A stretch of 64,000 nucleotides of DNA. It comes from Cucumis sativus. Its lineage: Eukaryota > Streptophyta > Magnoliopsida > Cucurbitales > Cucurbitaceae. The number at the start of each line of letters is the position of its first letter. The stretch's first letter is position 1. The notes beneath the pieces are model-generated. The model saw only the letters and a list, made by a program, of their open reading frames with translations. It did not search any database and was not told the DNA's origin. Shown here piece after piece: positions 62,231 through 64,000 of this stretch. The position numbers and the translations under genes are program-made. The stretch is taken from contig NC_026655.2 in assembly GCF_000004075.3 (NCBI RefSeq), positions 6,076,001-6,140,000 on the forward strand, read 5' to 3'.

Positions 62231-64000
62231 TTATTTACCCCTAAACAACAGATCCATTGATAACCCGATTGATGGCTTCAATGCACGGATGAACTTTCGA
62301 GATGAAGACATCGAGGAGTTATCTTTATCTCCTTTCTTCCTCCGAGAAGGTCCCCCGGCAGCTACTGAACTTTTAACAGATCCTGACTTTGAACTAAAAA
62401 TGGAGGAGCTGAATGAAGTATCAGCTGCCCCAAATGATAGATGGCCCCTCTGGGACGTCTCGTGTGGCGGATATCCCACGGCCCCATCTTGATGAGGTGG
62501 AGGAAACTTCTCACTCTTGCTCTTACCATTTGCATTTGTCGCATTTCTCCACCTCTGAATAGCAGACACATTCGTTAATAACTAATGGAAAGATTGAAAT
62601 GTAGGGAGGATAAACAAGGAAGTTTGACTTACATCTAAGTTTGCTTGTATCTCTGCATTAGCTTCAGGAGCTGGGACAGCACGACCAACCCGATCCCGTC
62701 CTCTTACTCTCCTTCCACCACCGTCAACAGCTGTTGATTTCCCATTTAGACCCCTTTGCCTGAAATGAAAGCATAAATTGCTTGTTAAGATACCAAGACT
62801 GATCTAGATGATTGAAACACCAGCAAGGGGAAGGAGGGGGAAAAACCTTCTAGCTTCCTCATCTCTCAACTTTACATCCAATTCTTTGCTAGGAGGGTAT
62901 TTAGGTAGACTTGACGGTTCACAGGCAAGAGGCTCGGTAGTAAAGAACTGTAATCAGAAAGATTAAATATATAGTTTTATGCAAAACTAAACATTTTTAT
63001 TTTGCGTAAGCAATATTATGAAGCAAAATTACTCACTTCGCTATTCAGAGCAGCAGTGGCAGTACCTCTCCCATCGGGGTCCATTGTAAGGAGAGATTCG
63101 ATAAGAGGTAGAGAAGAAGGTGGAAAATCTTTTAAAGTTTCTGCAATGCAGCGTTTGTATGGTTGTTGGGGTTTAAATAGAGTTGCATTTGGCAATTTGT
63201 ACTTCTTCCAGTAATCCTCAGATGGAGAACCACATAATTTAAATATCTTATGGAGTTGTTCAACCTAACAGAAAAAGTTATCCACGATCAACTTCACACA
63301 GTGATGATGCATCAGTTTAAGATGAACATATATCTTGTAAGAACTGAGGTGAAAAAATAGAATTAAGTGTTGGAATAGACTCTTAAAACAGTTGCATTAT
63401 GAACTGAAATTGGAAGTTAAAAATGTAAGCACAAAATCATTGTCGACATTTTTCTTAAGTACACTTCACTGTCGTCTGGTGTCATAATCACGTGCCCATT
63501 TTTTATGATAAAAGAATTTAAATAATTGAAATATCAAGCATTTTCTTAACATTTTCACATGAAAAGGATTTAAATGATTGAAATATCATGCAACAGCTAA
63601 TGTATGAATTCTTTACATATTTGATGAAAAATCAATTATTTTTCACAATCATTAAAAGCTCAATAATTAATAGCATCATATTTTGTGGATCGGCCAATTT
63701 AGTTCATTAGAGACAGGTAAAATATAGTAAGAACCACAGAAAAATGTTACAAAATAAGAAGATAGGTGAGGAGGAATAGAGAGATAGAAGTAGCAATACC
63801 TCTGTCCTTCCTGGCATGATCGGCCTCCCAGCAAGCAGCTCGGCCAAGATGCAGCCAGCACTCCAAAGATCAACCCCTGTACCATAAAGAGTCGCTCCAA
63901 GTAATAATTCAGGAGGACGGTACCAAAGGGTTACTACTCGACTAGTCATATGTTGGTTCTGTTCAGGATCAAAGAAAGTAGCTAACCCAAAATCAGCTAT
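62231..64000 (-). CDS. CDK-like Ser/Thr kinase (At1g54610-type), 3' part
   Basis: Partial: the gene enters from the right edge. Exons in the window: 63800-64000 (continues beyond), 63037-63264, 62847-62947, 62633-62759 and 62231-62554, giving the last ~326 residues. The visible kinase part starts inside the activation segment: IADFGLATFFDPEQ (DFG), then MTSRVVTLWYRPPELLLGAT (activation Thr region and PPE), GVDLWSAGCILAELLAGRPI and MPGRTEVEQLHKIFKLCGSP (CMGC/CDK-type), and the last lobe helices ending TAALNSEFFTTEPLACEPSS. A basic, Ser/Gly-rich tail follows, with GRAVPAPEANAEIQANLDRW and KSKSEKFPPPHQDGAVGYPP, hallmarks of plant CRK/IBS1-like kinases of the CDKC-related group. Many of these carry an N-terminal myristoylation site, which would lie outside the window. 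The ATP-binding lobe cannot be checked. Confidence 0.92.

Noticed and set aside
1-64000. Search for CRISPR arrays, tRNA, rRNA and known miRNA hairpins
   Set aside because: No array of spaced direct repeats, no tRNA cloverleaf with consensus boxes and no familiar miRNA sequence was seen by eye; covariance-model searches (tRNAscan-SE, Infernal) would be decisive.

Overview
This is AT-rich plant nuclear DNA. The genes have short GT-AG introns, Kozak-like ATG contexts, TATA boxes about 50-170 bp upstream of the start codons, long microsatellites, and families found only in land plants (SAUR, DUF4408/DUF761, SWEET, TPD1-like, plastid acyl-ACP thioesterase, steroleosin-type 11-beta-HSD-like). The gene content, the very low GC of the intergenic DNA and a familiar dispersed repeat with GTCTATCA/TGATAGAC palindromes suggest a eudicot, probably a cucurbit (Cucumis-like). 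The species call is inference.

Layout: (1) 1.3-3.5 kb, minus: six-exon plastid acyl-ACP thioesterase of the FatB type. (2) 6.3-6.8 kb, plus: intronless DUF4408/DUF761 membrane protein. (3) 7.2-17.9 kb, plus: tandem array of four 11-beta-hydroxysteroid dehydrogenase-like (HSD1/steroleosin) genes, here called A, B, C and D. (4) 21.3-21.8 kb, minus: intronless SAUR. (5) 32.5-34.3 kb, plus: three-exon TPD1-like secreted cysteine-rich protein behind a long pyrimidine-rich leader. (6) 42.1-43.9 kb and 51.7-53.1 kb, minus: two tandem clade-III-like SWEET sugar transporters. (7) 62.2-64.0 kb, minus: the 3' two-thirds of a CDK-like Ser/Thr kinase gene that runs off the right edge. The long spaces between genes hold degraded LTR-type remnants, a small palindromic repeat family, microsatellites and otherwise featureless A+T-rich sequence.

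The HSD array is the most informative region. All four genes splice in frame from end to end and share intron positions and phases, so none is an obvious pseudogene. Their catalytic residues have nevertheless diverged: B has lost the active-site Ser, C has lost the tetrad Asn and also exactly one intron, and A has an Asp at the coenzyme-specificity position and uses a GC-AG intron. All four promoters carry a CATGCA (RY) motif close to an ACGT (ABRE/G-box) core, which fits the seed oil-body expression known for this family. This looks like a cluster passing through subfunctionalisation, with some members possibly becoming non-catalytic oil-body proteins.

The two SWEET genes come from a tandem duplication whose traces extend well past the coding regions, including promoter, 3' UTR and sites more than 1 kb downstream. 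I found no clearly new multi-gene system. The strongest unusual signals are the active-site erosion, the exact intron loss and the shared promoter module in the HSD array.
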